This document shows positions 24,639 to 32,814 of a stretch of 34,503 nucleotides of DNA, in pieces. Below the pieces are notes generated by a model that saw only the letters and a program-made list of their open reading frames with translations, was not told the DNA's origin and made no database searches. Location of the stretch: the NCBI GenBank assembly GCA_902569105.1, contig CACFTE010000011.1, forward strand, positions 1 to 34,503, read 5' to 3'. A program made the translations under genes and the position numbers. The first letter of the stretch is position 1; every line of letters begins with the position of its first letter. Source of the stretch: an uncultured Pelagibacteraceae bacterium. Lineage in GTDB: Bacteria; Pseudomonadota; Alphaproteobacteria; Pelagibacterales; Pelagibacteraceae.

Positions 24639-26129
24639 ATGAAATTATTTTTTCTACTTGGAAATCAACTTTTTTCTGAAAAATACTTAGAAAAATTCAG
24701 AAAAGACCATATCTTTTTTATGGCAGAAGATTACCAATTATGTACCTACGAAAAACACCATAAACAGAAAATACTTTTATTTCTTTCTGCTATGAGGTCG
24801 CATGCAGAAAAATTAAAGAAAAATAAGTTCAAAATTGAATATTCGTCAATTGAGGATAAGTCATTTAAATCAGATTATATAGAAAAATTAAAAAAAACTA
24901 TAAAGACACAAAAAATTTCAAAAGTATCAAGTTTTGAAATTGAAGATAAATTTTTTGAAAAAAAAATAACAAAATTTTTTAAAAAAGAAAAAATTGAATG
25001 GAATGTCATTCAAACCCCAATGTTCATAAACTCAAGAGAAAATTTTAAAAAATACTTATCAAAATCAAAAAAACCTTTTATGGCTGTTTTTTACAAAGAA
25101 ACTAGAAGAGAATTAGATATTTTAATGAAAAAAGATGGAAATCCTGAGGGTGGGAAATGGAGTTTTGATGAAGAAAATAGAAACAAACTTCCTAAAAATA
25201 TAAAAATTCCGAAGTTTCCTAAAATAAACGAAACGACACATACAAAAAAACTTAAACCGGTTATAGAAAAAGTTTTTAAAGATCACCCTGGAAATACAAA
25301 AGAATTCTGGTTTGCTACTGAGTATGAAGATGTTGTGAAGTTGCTAAATTTTTTTATCAAAGAAAAATCAAATTTATTTGGTGATTATGAGGATGCAGTT
25401 GATCAGAAGGATAACATATTATTTCATAGCGCATTAAGTCCTTATATAAACTTAGGTTTAATTACACCTGAATTTATAGTTCAAAAAGTTTTAGATTTTC
25501 ATCATAAACACAAAATAAGATTAAATTCTTTAGAAGGATACATTCGCCAAGTTATTGGATGGAGAGAGTTTATGAGAGGGATTTATCAAAGTTATTCCGA
25601 TGAAATGGAAAATAGAAATTTTTTCAAGCATAATCGAAAAATGAAAAAATCATGGTATGAGGGATCAACTGGTCTTCCACCCTTAGATCATGCAATTAAA
25701 AATGCCTTAAATTATGGGTGGTCACATCATATTGAAAGATTAATGATTTTATCAAACATAATGAATCTCTGCGAGATCAAACCAACTATTGTTTACAAAT
25801 GGTTTATGGAAATGTTTGTCGACTCCTCAGATTGGGTGATGGTACCAAATGTTTATGGTATGGGTTTATTTAGTGATGGTGGAATATTTGCAACCAAACC
25901 ATACATTTGTGGTTCAAGTTATTTTATGAAGATGATGGATTTTAAAAAAGGTGATTGGTGTAACATAATGGATGGTTTATATTGGAGATTTATTGACCGA
26001 AACAGAAAGTTTTTTCTAAAAAACCCAAGACTATCAATGATGGTAAGAATTTTTGATAAAATGAAAACTGATAGAAAAAAATTAATTTTATCAGCAGCTG
26101 ATAAATTTATAAAACAAAATACACTTTAA
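24639..26129 (+). CDS. Photolyase-related protein, FeS-BCP/PhrB (CryPro) type, apparently without the Fe-S cluster ligands
   Basis: The 496-residue product is of the deoxyribodipyrimidine photolyase-related family, whose members repair (6-4) photoproducts or act as cryptochromes. The N-terminal alpha/beta domain (LFFLLGNQLF, then KHHKQKILLFLSAMRSHAEKLK) is followed by the helical FAD domain with EGYIRQVIGWREFMRGIYQ, TGLPPLDHAIKNALNYGWSHHIERLMIL and VMVPNVYGMGLFSDGGIFATKPY. By my alignment from memory to Agrobacterium PhrB, the first Fe-S Cys is Tyr386 (IVYKWF), the C-x-x-C pair is deleted between D434 and D439, and only C441 remains. DUF2256 follows directly on the same strand. Repair activity is plausible but unproven. 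Confidence 0.9.
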   Translation: MKLFFLLGNQLFSEKYLEKFRKDHIFFMAEDYQLCTYEKHHKQKILLFLSAMRSHAEKLKKNKFKIEYSSIEDKSFKSDYIEKLKKTIKTQKISKVSSFEIEDKFFEKKITKFFKKEKIEWNVIQTPMFINSRENFKKYLSKSKKPFMAVFYKETRRELDILMKKDGNPEGGKWSFDEENRNKLPKNIKIPKFPKINETTHTKKLKPVIEKVFKDHPGNTKEFWFATEYEDVVKLLNFFIKEKSNLFGDYEDAVDQKDNILFHSALSPYINLGLITPEFIVQKVLDFHHKHKIRLNSLEGYIRQVIGWREFMRGIYQSYSDEMENRNFFKHNRKMKKSWYEGSTGLPPLDHAIKNALNYGWSHHIERLMILSNIMNLCEIKPTIVYKWFMEMFVDSSDWVMVPNVYGMGLFSDGGIFATKPYICGSSYFMKMMDFKKGDWCNIMDGLYWRFIDRNRKFFLKNPRLSMMVRIFDKMKTDRKKLILSAADKFIKQNTL

Positions 26130-26258
26130 GTGAAAAAAGAAAACCTTCCTTCAAAAATTTGTCCTGTTTGTAAAAGACCTTTTGTTTGGCGTAAGAAATG
26201 GAGGCTTAATTGGGAAAGAGTAAAATATTGTTCAAAGAAGTGTTCTAAGCTTAGTTAA
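26130..26258 (+). CDS. DUF2256 zinc-ribbon mini-protein
   Basis: A GTG directly following the stop of the photolyase-related gene opens a 42-residue frame. It has [19 protein letters not shown] (C11, C14) and [10 protein letters not shown] (C34, C38). This is the DUF2256 signature, C-x2-C-x-R-P-F-x-W-R-K-K-W with a second C-x3-C pair, presumably binding zinc. No function is established that I know of. DUF2256 genes are often found next to photolyase/cryptochrome genes, so a partner role is plausible. It overlaps the convergent second photolyase-like gene by 8 bases. Confidence 0.93.
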   Translation: MKKENLPSKICPVCKRPFVWRKKWRLNWERVKYCSKKCSKLS

Positions 26259-27393
26259 ATGTTGAAATAATTTTTGGAATATAATTTTTAAAATTAAAAA
26301 ATCCTTTATTACAGTATTGCCAAGAATATTGATCAAGCTTTCTATATAAAAAATTTATTTCTAAACTATTTAAATTTAAGTAATCTAGGTTTTCACCTAC
26401 TGTTGGATATAATGCAACATAATTTTCATTAATATTTTTAATTTCGCTAATATCGATAGAATTACAATCAATAGATTGATCTTTTAATCTTTTCTCTTGG
26501 TCACTAATAAGAAGTAATTTAAATTTCTCAACTTTTTCACTAAGTTTAATAGATCTGTTTTGGTTTTTATTAGAAACTAAATATATTTTTTTAAATTTGG
26601 TATTTTGAAAATCGGTGTTTTCAAAAGATAAATTATTTTCAAAAATTAATAAACTTTTATCCTCAATATTTTTTGGATTATTAAAATCTTGTTTAATAAT
26701 TGAGTAAGTTTTTTCACAAATTTTTGGAGGGGCGTTTTCGTTTAACTTAATATTATTGAACCTATTATTAGTAAATTTTTTAATATTCCATTCGCTTGCT
26801 AAATAATGTTTACCCTGTGTTTGAACACCAGCCACCCATCGCCATCCAAGAGTATTGGATGCAGCATCTCCATCGTAAAGATGTTGCATAAATAACTCCG
26901 CACCTAATTGCCATGGTAATTCTAATGTAAAAATCCAAATACTTGCAAACCACATTCTTGTATGATTGTGTAAATAGTTGTTATTCTTCAACTCATTTAT
27001 CCAATAATTAAAGCATTCGATATTGGTTTTTCCTTCAACTGCATTAATGTAAATTTTATTATCTTTAAACTCTTCTCTGATTTTTTTTAATTCTATTAAA
27101 TAATCAGACCATACATTTGGTCTTAATTCCAACCAACCTTTCCAGTAAGTTCTCCAAAGAACCTCCTGAATAAACTTTTCATTTTTTATGAAAGAAAATT
27201 TTTTTAATGATTTTCTTATAACCTCTAGTTCGTTAATCACACCATGAGTTATATAAGGTGATAGACATGAGACATTTGATCTTTTATCTGGACCGTAATC
27301 AAAATTTCTTTGTTTTGAGTAATCTGAAAGATTATTTTCTACAAAATTTTCTAATTTCTCAACAGCCGAAGCTCTTGACGCTTTAAAATTCAT
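26251..27393 (-). CDS. Photolyase-like FAD protein with apparent circular permutation (FAD domain first)
   Basis: The 380-residue product starts directly in the photolyase FAD domain: [20 protein letters not shown] and [15 protein letters not shown], then [37 protein letters not shown] and [20 protein letters not shown] (residues ~6-190) are all canonical FAD-contacting blocks. The usual N-terminal antenna domain is absent there. Residues ~247-380 instead look like that domain: [14 protein letters not shown] mirrors the family start L-V-W-F-R-x-D-L-R-L-x-D-N; [16 protein letters not shown] matches the strand before the antenna helix; [12 protein letters not shown] matches the F-T-P-F-K/R segment that normally leads into the linker. 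Function is unknown. PsiE-like gene lies 5 bases upstream. Confidence 0.88.
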   Translation of the reverse strand: MNFKASRASAVEKLENFVENNLSDYSKQRNFDYGPDKRSNVSCLSPYITHGVINELEVIRKSLKKFSFIKNEKFIQEVLWRTYWKGWLELRPNVWSDYLIELKKIREEFKDNKIYINAVEGKTNIECFNYWINELKNNNYLHNHTRMWFASIWIFTLELPWQLGAELFMQHLYDGDAASNTLGWRWVAGVQTQGKHYLASEWNIKKFTNNRFNNIKLNENAPPKICEKTYSIIKQDFNNPKNIEDKSLLIFENNLSFENTDFQNTKFKKIYLVSNKNQNRSIKLSEKVEKFKLLLISDQEKRLKDQSIDCNSIDISEIKNINENYVALYPTVGENLDYLNLNSLEINFLYRKLDQYSWQYCNKGFFNFKNYIPKIISTFN

Positions 27394-27398
27394 AAATG

Positions 27399-27779
27399 TT
27401 ACTTTGATTTTTTCTTTTTAAGTCCTAACTTGTCGCTATGCCTTAGTCTTAAAATTACAATTGCCGATGCAATAAGGACTATTGCAACTGCTTCATAAAC
27501 TAATGCAGATGCATCCATTTCTTTGCCTTGTAATATTATAAATCGTGCGAGTGCAGTAATTGCTATTAATAAAGGCAAAGTGATACTAATGGATTGTTGG
27601 CTCCAAAAAACTCTTACCATTGCCATTACCTCTAAATAAAGGAACATTAAAAGAAGGTCAGCTAAATTTACAGACTGTTCTAAGATCATTCTCTTTAATT
27701 CTATTCCAACAGCAATTACAGTACTAATTAAAATAATACTAAGTAAAATAAATTGTAAATTTTTTGTTATTTTGTCCAT
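27399..27779 (-). CDS. PsiE-like (phosphate-starvation-inducible E family) membrane protein
   Basis: The 126-residue product has four predicted helices: LQFILLSIILISTVIAVGIEL, LADLLLMFLYLEVMAMVRVFW, LPLLIAITALARFIILQG and LVYEAVAIVLIASAIVILRL. The block LMFLYLEVMAMVRVFW with the following ALARFIILQGKEMDA is typical of the PsiE family. Its function is unknown despite the name. The start overlaps the stop of the upstream membrane protein by one base, and the permuted photolyase-like gene follows, so the three are probably one transcription unit. Confidence 0.87.
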   Translation of the reverse strand: MDKITKNLQFILLSIILISTVIAVGIELKRMILEQSVNLADLLLMFLYLEVMAMVRVFWSQQSISITLPLLIAITALARFIILQGKEMDASALVYEAVAIVLIASAIVILRLRHSDKLGLKKKKSK

Positions 27780-28231
27780 TAATCACCTTTAGTAAACGGC
27801 AGCCATTTTTCAATTGCTGACTTTGCTGGTCCATCATATGGGATAGAGTATGAATTAGTTTTAGTTAAAACTTCAACACCTTTAGAAAATACAAACATAA
27901 ATAAAATTACAAATACTATTACCATAATTTTAGAGGGATCATAGTTTTTAGATTTGAATACACTTACAGAACTTTTTTCAGCTTTGTGAAATTGTTTAAA
28001 AGTGTAGTAAACTGCAAAGATCAAACCAATATGCGCGATAAAAGTTCCAGCCCAACCAAATGCAAAAGTGGTATAAGAAAATATATATAAACTAAAAACT
28101 GTTGACCAAATAAAACTTAAGACCAACAATATCTGTAGTCTAACTGTTTTTGGCAAAGCTCTTAAGTCATTTCTACTATCATCAAATAGTATATTAGCTG
28201 AGTCTTTTAACCAATTTTTAATACCTTCCAT
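27779..28231 (-). CDS. Three-helix membrane protein of unknown function
   Basis: I do not recognise this 150-residue protein. It has a soluble N-terminus (MEGIKNWLKDSANILFDDSRNDL), then helices at ~32-53 (LQILLVLSFIWSTVFSLYIF), ~57-78 (FGWAGTFIAHIGLIFAVYYTF) and ~102-118 (IMVIVFVILFMFVFSKGVEV). The C-terminal loop is predicted outside the membrane. It appears to start the unit containing PsiE and the permuted photolyase-like gene. A candidate promoter (TTGTCA at 28267-28272 and TTAAAT at 28244-28249 on the minus strand, spacer 17) lies in the 59-base gap after argG. Confidence 0.78.
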   Translation of the reverse strand: MEGIKNWLKDSANILFDDSRNDLRALPKTVRLQILLVLSFIWSTVFSLYIFSYTTFAFGWAGTFIAHIGLIFAVYYTFKQFHKAEKSSVSVFKSKNYDPSKIMVIVFVILFMFVFSKGVEVLTKTNSYSIPYDGPAKSAIEKWLPFTKGD

Positions 28232-28290
28232 ATTTTATGAATAATTTAAAAGTTGATTTATACAAATGACAAATTGTCCACTTAAAAGCC

Positions 28291-29469
28291 TCATCTAAGC
28301 TTATTTTTGTGAAAGTTAATAAATCTTTCAACGTTTGATTTATTAAAAGTTTTATTTTCTTCAAATGATACTTTTTTCATTGAATAAGCACTACTATTTG
28401 TGACTCTAGACTGAATTGTGATGTTTCCTTTATATAGTTTTAGTTTAACGGACCCATTTACTTTATTTCTTTTTAGATCAACGATTTTTTGAAGTTTAAG
28501 TCTTTCTTTAGAATACCAATAACCATTATAAATTAATTCAGCATATCTAGACATAATCGCATCTTTTTTATGCATTGTTTCTTTATCTAAAGTTACAGAT
28601 TCTATTGCTCTATGAGCATTTAATAAAAGTGTCCCACCCGGTGTTTCATAAACTCCTCTTGATTTTATTCCAATAAATCTATTTTCAACTAAATCCACTC
28701 TACCAATTCCATTTTTTCCAGCTAATTGATTTAATTTTTCTAAAATTTTATATGGTGAAAGTTTTTTCCCATTTAACCCTATCGGATCACTATTTTTAAA
28801 ATTTATCGTTACATATGTCGGTTTATTTGGAGCTTTTTCAGGTGAAATAGTTCTTTGGAATATAAATTCAGGAGCAGAGTTTTTTGGATTTTCTAAAACT
28901 TTACCCTCAGTCGAAGTATGGAATAAATTATCATCTACTGAAAAAGGTGGTGCTCCTTTCTTGTCTTTCGGAATTGGTATTCCATGTTTTTTTGCATAAC
29001 TAATTAAATCAGTTCTTGATTTTAATTTCCAAATTCTCCAAGGAGCAATTACTTTTATTTTTGGTCCAAAATAATGATAACCCAATTCAAATCTTACTTG
29101 GTCATTTCCTTTTCCAGTTGATCCATGTGATACAGCATATGCTTTATATTTTTTTGCAACTTTAATTTGGTCTTTAGCAATCAACGGTCTTGCTATTGAA
29201 GTGCCTAACAAGTAAACACCTTCATATAATGCGTGACCTCTTATCATTGGAAAAACATAATCTTTTACGAATGTATTTTTTAAGTCATTAATAATTATTT
29301 TTTTAACACCAAGTTTTTTTGCGTTTCTAATAATTTTATTTTTATCTAATTCTTGGCCGATATCAGAGGTATATGCAATAACTTCTGCTTTATAATTTTC
29401 TTGTAACCACTTTAATATAATAGAAGTATCTAAACCTCCTGAATATGCGAGAACAATCTTTTTAGACAT
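28291..29469 (-). CDS. argG: Argininosuccinate synthase
   Basis: ArgG condenses citrulline and aspartate with ATP in arginine synthesis. The 392-residue product has the N-type ATP pyrophosphatase loop AYSGGLDTSIILKWL at residues 8-22, AYTSDIGQE, SHGSTGKGNDQVRFELGYHY (citrulline and aspartate binding) and APWRIWKL. The C-terminal half is canonical (GRVDLVENRFIGIKSRGVYETPGG). It is complete. The IalB-family gene stops 3 bases upstream on the same strand. Confidence 0.97.
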   Translation of the reverse strand: MSKKIVLAYSGGLDTSIILKWLQENYKAEVIAYTSDIGQELDKNKIIRNAKKLGVKKIIINDLKNTFVKDYVFPMIRGHALYEGVYLLGTSIARPLIAKDQIKVAKKYKAYAVSHGSTGKGNDQVRFELGYHYFGPKIKVIAPWRIWKLKSRTDLISYAKKHGIPIPKDKKGAPPFSVDDNLFHTSTEGKVLENPKNSAPEFIFQRTISPEKAPNKPTYVTINFKNSDPIGLNGKKLSPYKILEKLNQLAGKNGIGRVDLVENRFIGIKSRGVYETPGGTLLLNAHRAIESVTLDKETMHKKDAIMSRYAELIYNGYWYSKERLKLQKIVDLKRNKVNGSVKLKLYKGNITIQSRVTNSSAYSMKKVSFEENKTFNKSNVERFINFHKNKLR

Positions 29470-29472
29470 TTA

Positions 29473-29982
29473 TTAAGAACAGTTTTTCTTTGCAGAATTA
29501 TATGCTTTTGTGAAACCTAAAAGTGAATAGTGATCAATAGTCTGTGAACCTGATTTATTATAACCTGTAACCATTATTCTAGATCCCTTTTTAAGAGTTT
29601 TAATCATTTTTTTTTCAACTTTATTTTCAGAGATCCAAGCAAAGTTTTCTTGAGCAATATCAAATTTATATTTTGATTTTCCAGAGGTGGCTATAATTGA
29701 GTTTTGATTATTGTACTCATAACCTGATGTTATACTTACTTCATCTGAAACTTTGTCATTAGGTCTAAAACTTACAAAAAGCCTTGCGTCTCTGGGATTT
29801 TTTTTTGGAGCTTGTAAAACTGGAACAGATTGAGCAAAACAAACTTTATTTTCACCATCTATAAAAACTATTGTTTCCCAATCTTTATACTTGCCAATTT
29901 TCTTAACTTCCTGTGAAAATACGTTTGTACTTAAAACTGATGTTACTAAAAATAAAAACAATGTTTTTTTAATTATGGACAT
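29473..29982 (-). CDS. Invasion-associated locus B (IalB) family secreted protein
   Basis: The 169-residue product has a signal peptide (MSIIKKTLFLFLVTSVLSTNVFS, cleavage near 24). It continues with the IalB fold: IGKYKDWETIVF, ENKVCFAQSVP with a conserved Cys, RLFVSFRPNDKVSDEVSITSGYEY, FAWISENKVEKKMIKTLKKGSRIMV and the C-terminal YSLLGFTKAYNSAKKNC with the second Cys, probably a disulfide. Despite the name, the family is general in free-living alphaproteobacteria and has no known biochemical role. It starts 10 bases inside the upstream aldo/keto reductase gene. Confidence 0.87.
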   Translation of the reverse strand: MSIIKKTLFLFLVTSVLSTNVFSQEVKKIGKYKDWETIVFIDGENKVCFAQSVPVLQAPKKNPRDARLFVSFRPNDKVSDEVSITSGYEYNNQNSIIATSGKSKYKFDIAQENFAWISENKVEKKMIKTLKKGSRIMVTGYNKSGSQTIDHYSLLGFTKAYNSAKKNCS

Positions 29983-31013
29983 GGGTTTGGGTAAATTTTT
30001 TGTATTTCATTTAAATCTTTTATTAAATCGTTACTTAAATTTATATTTACACTTTCAATATTTTCTTTCAACTGTTCCATTGTCGTCGCTCCAATAATTA
30101 CAGATGTCATAAACGGCTGTATTTCACAAAATTTTACAGACATTTGAGCAAAATTTATCTTATATTTTTTTGCAATTTTGTAATATTCCTCAACTGCATT
30201 TTCAGAATTTGGTTTATTATATCTTGTCCAAAAATCACCATCTCTTTCAATTCTTGACCCTTTTGGAAGGTTTCCATTTCTATATTTTCCTGTTAAGTAA
30301 CCAGATGCAAGTGGTGAGTATGATAAACATCCTATCTCGTCTCTAATTGAAATCTCAGCCAAACCAACCTCATAACTTCTATTAAGCAGACTATAAGGAT
30401 TCTGAATTGACATCATCCTAGGTAAATTATTTTCTTTTGATAATTGTAAAAACTTATTTACTCCCCAAGGAGTTTCATTTGATAAACCAACATATCTTAT
30501 TTTGCCTGCCTTAATATATTTTTGTAATTCCAACAATACATCTTCGATTTTATTCCACTCGTCTTCATCTTCATTATGTTTGTAACCTAACCTTCCAAAA
30601 CTATTCACATTTCTTTCTGGCCAGTGTAGTTGATATAAATCTATGTACTCTGTTTTTAACCTTTTTAGACTTCCGTTTAAGGCTTGTTCAAGATTTTTTC
30701 CAACAAAACTATTCTCTCCATTTCTTAAATAGTCGCGAGCTGGTCCGGCAACTTTAGTTGCGAGTATCACTTTGTCTCTTTTTTTAGTTTTCTCGAACCA
30801 GTTTCCAATAATTAGTTCTGTGTGTCCAAAAGTTTCTGCTCTTGGAGGTACTGAATATAATTCAGCGGTATCCCAAAAATTAACACCATTATCTAAAGCG
30901 AAGTCCATCTGTTCAAATCCTTCTTGCTCTGTGTTTTGTTCACCATAAGTCATTGTACCGAGACAAATTGTACTTACTTTCAGATCAGTATTGCCTAATT
31001 TCTTGTAATTCAT
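29973..31013 (-). CDS. tas: Aldo/keto reductase, Tas-like
   Basis: The 346-residue product matches the E. coli Tas branch of NADP-dependent aldo/keto reductases. LGTMTYGEQNTEQEGFEQMD opens the protein, NFWDTAELYSVPPRAETFG has the catalytic Asp and Tyr, VILATKVAGPARDYL the Lys and LYQLHWPERNVNSFGRLGY the His. SIQNPYSLLNRSYEVGLAEI and IIGATTMEQLKENIE follow as cofactor-binding blocks. All four catalytic residues are present. The substrate is unknown. It is divergent from the BI-1 gene across 70 bases and heads the AKR-IalB-argG string. Confidence 0.92.
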   Translation of the reverse strand: MNYKKLGNTDLKVSTICLGTMTYGEQNTEQEGFEQMDFALDNGVNFWDTAELYSVPPRAETFGHTELIIGNWFEKTKKRDKVILATKVAGPARDYLRNGENSFVGKNLEQALNGSLKRLKTEYIDLYQLHWPERNVNSFGRLGYKHNEDEDEWNKIEDVLLELQKYIKAGKIRYVGLSNETPWGVNKFLQLSKENNLPRMMSIQNPYSLLNRSYEVGLAEISIRDEIGCLSYSPLASGYLTGKYRNGNLPKGSRIERDGDFWTRYNKPNSENAVEEYYKIAKKYKINFAQMSVKFCEIQPFMTSVIIGATTMEQLKENIESVNINLSNDLIKDLNEIQKIYPNPCP

Positions 31014-31040
31014 AATTATTTTGTATTTGTTACTTATCTT

Positions 31041-31071
31041 TTGACCGCTTGAAAATAAACTAAAATATTAT
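31041..31071 (+). promoter_or_regulatory. Candidate promoter of the BI-1/YccA gene
   Basis: TTGACC at 31041-31046 and TATTAT at 31066-31071 are each one or two bases off consensus, but are separated by 19 bases. The likely start is just upstream of the ATG at 31084. Moderate call, given the A+T-rich background. Confidence 0.38.
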
Positions 31072-31083
31072 TATATAACCTTT

Positions 31084-31851
31084 ATGGAATTCAATAGAGA
31101 AAATATTCTGAATAAATCTACGACAGCTAAGAAATCTGTTGTAATGGATGAAGGTCTAAGAGCCTATATGTTAAAAGTTTATAATTACATGGCTTCTGGT
31201 GTTTTACTAACGGGTGTTTTGGCTGCACTATTTTTTCAATTATCTGGAGGATATAATATACAAGTTACAAGTCTTGGAATTACAGGTTTGAATTCATTTG
31301 GATATGCAATTTTTGCTTCTCCATTAAGATGGGTTGTAATGTTGGCACCACTTGCAATAGTTTTTTACATGAGTTTTGGAATAAATAAAATGAGTTCTGC
31401 TAAGGCTCAGACTGTGTTTTGGATCTTTTCTGGACTGATGGGTATTTCTTTGTCGTCAATATTATTAGTTTATACAGGAGAAAGCATAGCTAGAGTGTTT
31501 TTTATAACTTCAGCAACATTTGGAGCAATGAGTATTTATGGTTACACAACTAAAAGAGATCTTACAAAACTTGGTTCATTTTTATTTATGGGTTTAATCG
31601 GAATTATAATAGCCTCTCTTGTAAATTTATTCTTAAAGTCCCCAATGATGTATTTCGTAATATCAATATTAGGTGTTTTAATTTTTGTAGGTTTAACAGC
31701 TTACGATACTCAAAAAATTAAAAATATGTATGCTTCTTCAGATAGTGGGGAAGTAATGGGCAAAAAAGCAGTTATGGGTGCATTAACATTGTACCTAGAC
31801 TTTATTAACCTATTTATTATGTTACTAAGGTTATTCGGTCAAAGAAGATAA
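31084..31851 (+). CDS. Bax inhibitor-1/YccA family membrane protein
   Basis: The 255-residue product has seven hydrophobic helices of the BI-1 (TMBIM) family, some members of which are pH-sensitive calcium leak channels. Family blocks are LKVYNYMASGVLLTGVLAAL (TM1), SSAKAQTVFWIFSGLMGISLSSILLVYTGESI, FFITSATFGAMSIYGYTTKRDLTKLGSFLFMGLIGI, the diagnostic GLTAYDTQKIKNMY, and ALTLYLDFINLFIMLLRLFG at the end. The two conserved Asp (TAYDT and YLDF) are present. In bacteria YccA modulates FtsH; an equivalent role here is inference. Confidence 0.94.
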   Translation: MEFNRENILNKSTTAKKSVVMDEGLRAYMLKVYNYMASGVLLTGVLAALFFQLSGGYNIQVTSLGITGLNSFGYAIFASPLRWVVMLAPLAIVFYMSFGINKMSSAKAQTVFWIFSGLMGISLSSILLVYTGESIARVFFITSATFGAMSIYGYTTKRDLTKLGSFLFMGLIGIIIASLVNLFLKSPMMYFVISILGVLIFVGLTAYDTQKIKNMYASSDSGEVMGKKAVMGALTLYLDFINLFIMLLRLFGQRR

Positions 31852-31853
31852 TT

Positions 31854-32192
31854 TTAAAGTTTTTTCCAATTAGTTTTTTTAAGCAAATTTTCTAAAAGAT
31901 AAGAATTTTTTAAAACGGTGCCCTTAGTATCAGTTATTAAATATTTAAGATTTTTATTTACCGGCTTAAAATTTTTACAAATATTGTAAACAGCATTTTC
32001 AGAAGAGTTTTTGAAAACACTAAAGGCTACTTGTTTGCTAGATATTTTCAGCCCATAATCTTTCCAAGACCCGTTTGACACCATTTTTGCATACAGATCT
32101 AAAATTATTTTAAGCTCCTCTTTTTCAAAAAAATAATTCGATTTTTCATTTAATTGAGAATTATTAACGACTAACTTCAAGTGTTTATTCAT
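31854..32192 (-). CDS. DUF2794 family protein
   Basis: The 112-residue soluble protein matches the alphaproteobacterial DUF2794 pattern: FFEKEELKIILDLYAKMVSNGSWKDYGL at residues ~21-48, then VAFSVFKNSSENAVYNICKNFKP, YLITDTKGTVLKNSYLLENLL and a short end. Nothing is known of its role. The stop lies 2 bases after the convergent BI-1 stop, and its start overlaps the yciB stop by 8 bases. The recurrent pairing with septation protein genes in alphaproteobacteria suggests an envelope or division link. Confidence 0.87.
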   Translation of the reverse strand: MNKHLKLVVNNSQLNEKSNYFFEKEELKIILDLYAKMVSNGSWKDYGLKISSKQVAFSVFKNSSENAVYNICKNFKPVNKNLKYLITDTKGTVLKNSYLLENLLKKTNWKKL

Positions 32193-32736
32193 TTATTTTA
32201 TATTTGTTAATTAATCCAACCTGAAAAGCAGTGAAAATAAAAGTAATTGGCAAAAGTCCCCAAACTTTAAAGTTTACCCAAAACTCTTCTGATTGAGTTC
32301 GCCATACAATTTCATTCAACAATGCTAACAAAAAAAAGAAATACATCCATCTAGTATTTAAAATTTGCCATCCATCCCCAGTTAGTTTTAGAGCATTTCC
32401 AAGAATTTTTTTAAGTATTGGTTCTTTAGTAAAATGTTTTCCAAACAAAAGAGCTAAACCAAAAAGAATATTTATTATTGTTGGTTTTATATAAATAAAA
32501 ATTGGGTTATTAAAATATATTGTTAATCCACCAAAAAATGTTATTAAAACGCCACCCAACAGTGGAACCATTGGAACTCTTTTTTCTAACAACCAGACTA
32601 AAATTAAGGCAATTATTGTGGCTATTATAAATGGAACTAACGCAACTTTAATATCTTTACCACTACTATAATATATGTATAAAAATATAGCTAGAGGTCC
32701 AAAATCTGTGACAAATTTTACAAAAGATTTATTCAC
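32185..32736 (-). CDS. yciB: Inner membrane protein YciB (septation protein IspZ/A family)
   Basis: The 183-residue product has five to six membrane helices. It begins FVKFVTDFGPLAIFLYIYY, the usual F-x-x-D-x-x-P-x-x-x-F start of the family. RVPMVPLLGGVLITFFGGLTIYFNNPIFIYIKPTIIN and GDGWQILNTRWMYFFFLLALLNEIVWR are diagnostic. The family is needed for normal cell envelope and septum integrity. It is divergent from hspQ across 78 bases. Confidence 0.95.
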   Translation of the reverse strand: MNKSFVKFVTDFGPLAIFLYIYYSSGKDIKVALVPFIIATIIALILVWLLEKRVPMVPLLGGVLITFFGGLTIYFNNPIFIYIKPTIINILFGLALLFGKHFTKEPILKKILGNALKLTGDGWQILNTRWMYFFFLLALLNEIVWRTQSEEFWVNFKVWGLLPITFIFTAFQVGLINKYKINE

Positions 32737-32780
32737 TTTATTTTTATTAACAACTTAACAAATCGTTGTGATTTTTTCTA

Positions 32781-32810
32781 TTGATTTTTTTTTTCAAATA
32801 CCCATACTAT
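32781..32810 (+). promoter_or_regulatory. Candidate heat-shock (sigma-32-like) promoter of hspQ
   Basis: TTGATT at 32781-32786 and ACCCATAC around 32800-32807 resemble the sigma-32 pattern CTTGAA...CCCCATnT, with a 14-base spacer inside the accepted range. TACTAT at 32805-32810 offers an alternative vegetative -10. Either would place transcription start next to the GTG, implying a leaderless mRNA. Confidence 0.42.
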
Positions 32811-32814
32811 TAGT

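Noticed and set aside
28268-28278. Short palindrome GACAAATTGTC upstream of the 150-residue membrane-protein gene
   Set aside because: It has arms of only 5 bases and overlaps a candidate -35 element; too short to claim as an operator.
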